64,000 nt of DNA. Origin: Mesostigma viride (taxonomy: Eukaryota; Streptophyta; Mesostigmatophyceae; Mesostigmatales; Mesostigmataceae). The notes under the pieces are model-generated. The model made no database searches. It had not been told where the DNA came from and worked only from the letters and a program-made list of their open reading frames with translations. Location: positions 5,105,205 to 5,169,204 of the forward strand of contig RPFO01000026.1 of assembly GCA_009746045.1 (NCBI GenBank), read 5' to 3'. Position 1 is the first letter of the stretch. Every line of letters begins with the position of its first letter. The position numbers were made by a program, and so were the translations under genes. Of this stretch, positions 62,734 to 64,000 are shown piece after piece.

Positions 62734-63402
62734 CTATCCCGGGGGAGCCCGGGGGGGCTTCCACAGTTTCTTGTTGACATAGAGGTCCCCGCCTCGCCAG
62801 TACACTTGGGGCTTCTCGGGGTTGGTCTTGTGGCGGATGTAGTCGGGCCACTGATCGCGGCGTTGCTGCTGCTGGGCTGGCGTCAGGTCGTCGTCAAGCG
62901 ACCAGGAGGTGTCCACCAGCTTCTTGCGGCGAGAGAGGAACCGAACTCGGGCTGTGATGTCGCTGAAGGTGAGGACCACTGGAGGGGGCCCAGCCTTGGC
63001 CCGTGGATGGGGCAGGCGGTAGGCGCCCTGCAGTATCGCACCTGGCAGCTGCATGCACGCCAAGAGCTGTTTCTTCAGCTCGTCGAGAAGAGAGTCTGGG
63101 GTCTCCTCCGGCGGCATGTCGAAGCGCCTGAGGATGACCCGGCAGCGGCGACGGTCGCGGTCAGCGGCCTCGCGGCGCGTGTCTTCCAGCTCCTGGAGCT
63201 TGGTGGTGATGGCGGTCGTGGTAGAGGATGCCTGGCTCTTGAGCAGGTCCGCCCAGGAGGCGCGAGTCGAGGGGTCATCGCTAGCCCTACCAGCAGGATC
63301 CTTGGATGTCCGTGTCAGATTACTATAAATTTCTTCAGGGTTCTTCTTCTTTTCGGGGTTTTTCTTATGTTGCATGCCCATCTCACCTCCGTAAGTTATC
63401 AT
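62734..63402 (-). CDS. Intact ORF1-like retroelement protein (element C)
   Basis: A 222-aa intact frame starting at the ATG that gives MITYGG. It has a basic N-terminus with KKNPEKKKNPEE, WADLLKSQASSTTTAITTKL leading into a short coiled coil (LQELEDTRREAADRDRR), then an RRM-like region (VILRRFDMPPEETPDSLLDE). The C-terminal domain reads AYRLPHPRAKAGPPPVVLTF, ARVRFLSRRKKL, SLDDDLTPAQQQQRRDQW and YWRGGDLYVNKKLW. This order is typical of LINE ORF1 RNA-binding proteins. Elements A and B are decayed relatives. No reverse transcriptase is found beside it within the window, so it may depend on one elsewhere. Confidence 0.75.
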   Translation of the reverse strand: MITYGGEMGMQHKKNPEKKKNPEEIYSNLTRTSKDPAGRASDDPSTRASWADLLKSQASSTTTAITTKLQELEDTRREAADRDRRRCRVILRRFDMPPEETPDSLLDELKKQLLACMQLPGAILQGAYRLPHPRAKAGPPPVVLTFSDITARVRFLSRRKKLVDTSWSLDDDLTPAQQQQRRDQWPDYIRHKTNPEKPQVYWRGGDLYVNKKLWKPPRAPPG

Positions 63403-63569
63403 TCTCAATGAAAATATTTAATCTTACAGGCCCGTTGTGGAGCCACGGATTGAGCATCAACCCTTATGATGATGGTGCAGTTGACCTTGCTGATCTACCA
63501 GTCTAGCGAGTTATCAAATTGTAGTTATTGATTTTATACACTGGGGGCAGGACGTAGTGCCCCTGCATG

Positions 63570-63945
63570 GCCCGGTATCAATGAGACAACCAGCGCAGGC
63601 CACAAATCGGGAGAATCCGGACTGTGATGGTATAGCTCGAGCCTGCCTTCATCTTTTCCGCGTTTTCGAGTCGCTCAGGATATGATGAATATCAAGGAGA
63701 CAAGGTCAGCGCAGGCCAGAAATCGGGAGAATCCGGACCATGGTAGCTCGAGCCTGCCGTTATCTTGTCCACGCTTTCGAGTCGTTCAGGATGATGAATA
63801 TGAATGGAGATGGAAATGTGCCTTGTAATTCATTGAAAGTATGGCTGGCTTACGCTAAGAGCGACTAGATGACCTAGACGGCCGCGGTGGGGTCGGAAAC
63901 ATCTTGCTTGATCAGGGCGTGTAAGTAAGTACTTGCATGCATGCA
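63570..63945 (+). repeat. Two copies of dispersed repeat R2
   Basis: Copy one, 63570-63690, and copy two, 63691-63945, both start with GAGACAA and CAGCGCAGGCCA and pass through AATCGGGAGAATCCGGAC. Copy two extends through GTATGGCTGGCTTACGCTAA and GGTCGGAAACATCTTGCTTG. That extension is also found (reverse strand) at 1260-1345, joined there to an ORF1-like coding tail. Confidence 0.8.
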
Positions 63946-64000
63946 TGTCATGCGCATGGGCTTGCCACGGAGTACTACGCTAATCTCATTAGAAAAATAA

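Overview
The window is nuclear DNA from a eukaryote. Its genes are split by many GT-AG introns, encode eukaryote-only proteins (isopeptidase T, the RNase P subunit Rpp14), and lie among dense micro- and minisatellites and decayed retroelements. The mix of a plant-like UBP14/USP5, secreted FkbM and GT61-type sugar enzymes and an algal-looking reverse transcriptase suggests an alga, possibly a chlorophyte. The species cannot be told from the sequence. Gene models were built by hand from conserved protein segments plus splice sites whose phases agree; no cDNA or database search was available.

Layout. 1-4.4 kb is repeat-rich, including a 1.34 kb TGGA array inside a SINE-like insertion. 4.46-8.23 kb (-) is a five-exon gene for a probable mitochondrial membrane protein. 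8.2-14.4 kb is repeats with no recognised gene. 14.39-29.86 kb (-) is a 17-exon USP5/UBP14 gene (849 aa) whose introns are packed with minisatellites and partial exon copies. Head to head with it, 30.99-32.71 kb (+) is a three-exon RPP14 gene (129 aa). 33.3-40.5 kb is a retroelement graveyard: a decayed reverse transcriptase interrupted by nested insertions, most of them bounded by target-site duplications. 40.70-55.96 kb (-) is a 10-exon gene for a predicted 2,465-aa secretory-pathway protein with two related glycosyltransferase domains (the second degenerate), a TPR-like region and a C-terminal GT61/DUF563 domain. Divergent from it, 57.41-62.0 kb (+) is a two-exon FkbM-type methyltransferase with a signal peptide; its 3.5 kb intron holds a (GTC)n array and a WD40 fragment. 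62.3-63.4 kb (-) is an ORF1-like retroelement with an intact ORF, followed by two copies of another dispersed repeat.

The GT fusion and the FkbM gene share a 1.45 kb intergenic region, and both products look secretory. A joint role in making and O-methylating an extracellular glycan is therefore a reasonable inference. USP5 and RPP14 also share a divergent promoter region, with no obvious functional link.

The most unusual structural theme is a set of retroposons with (TTAA)n tails preceded by a short terminal stem-loop. They range from 16-bp tail-only insertions to 2 kb ORF1-bearing copies, many with clear 9-15 bp target-site duplications.
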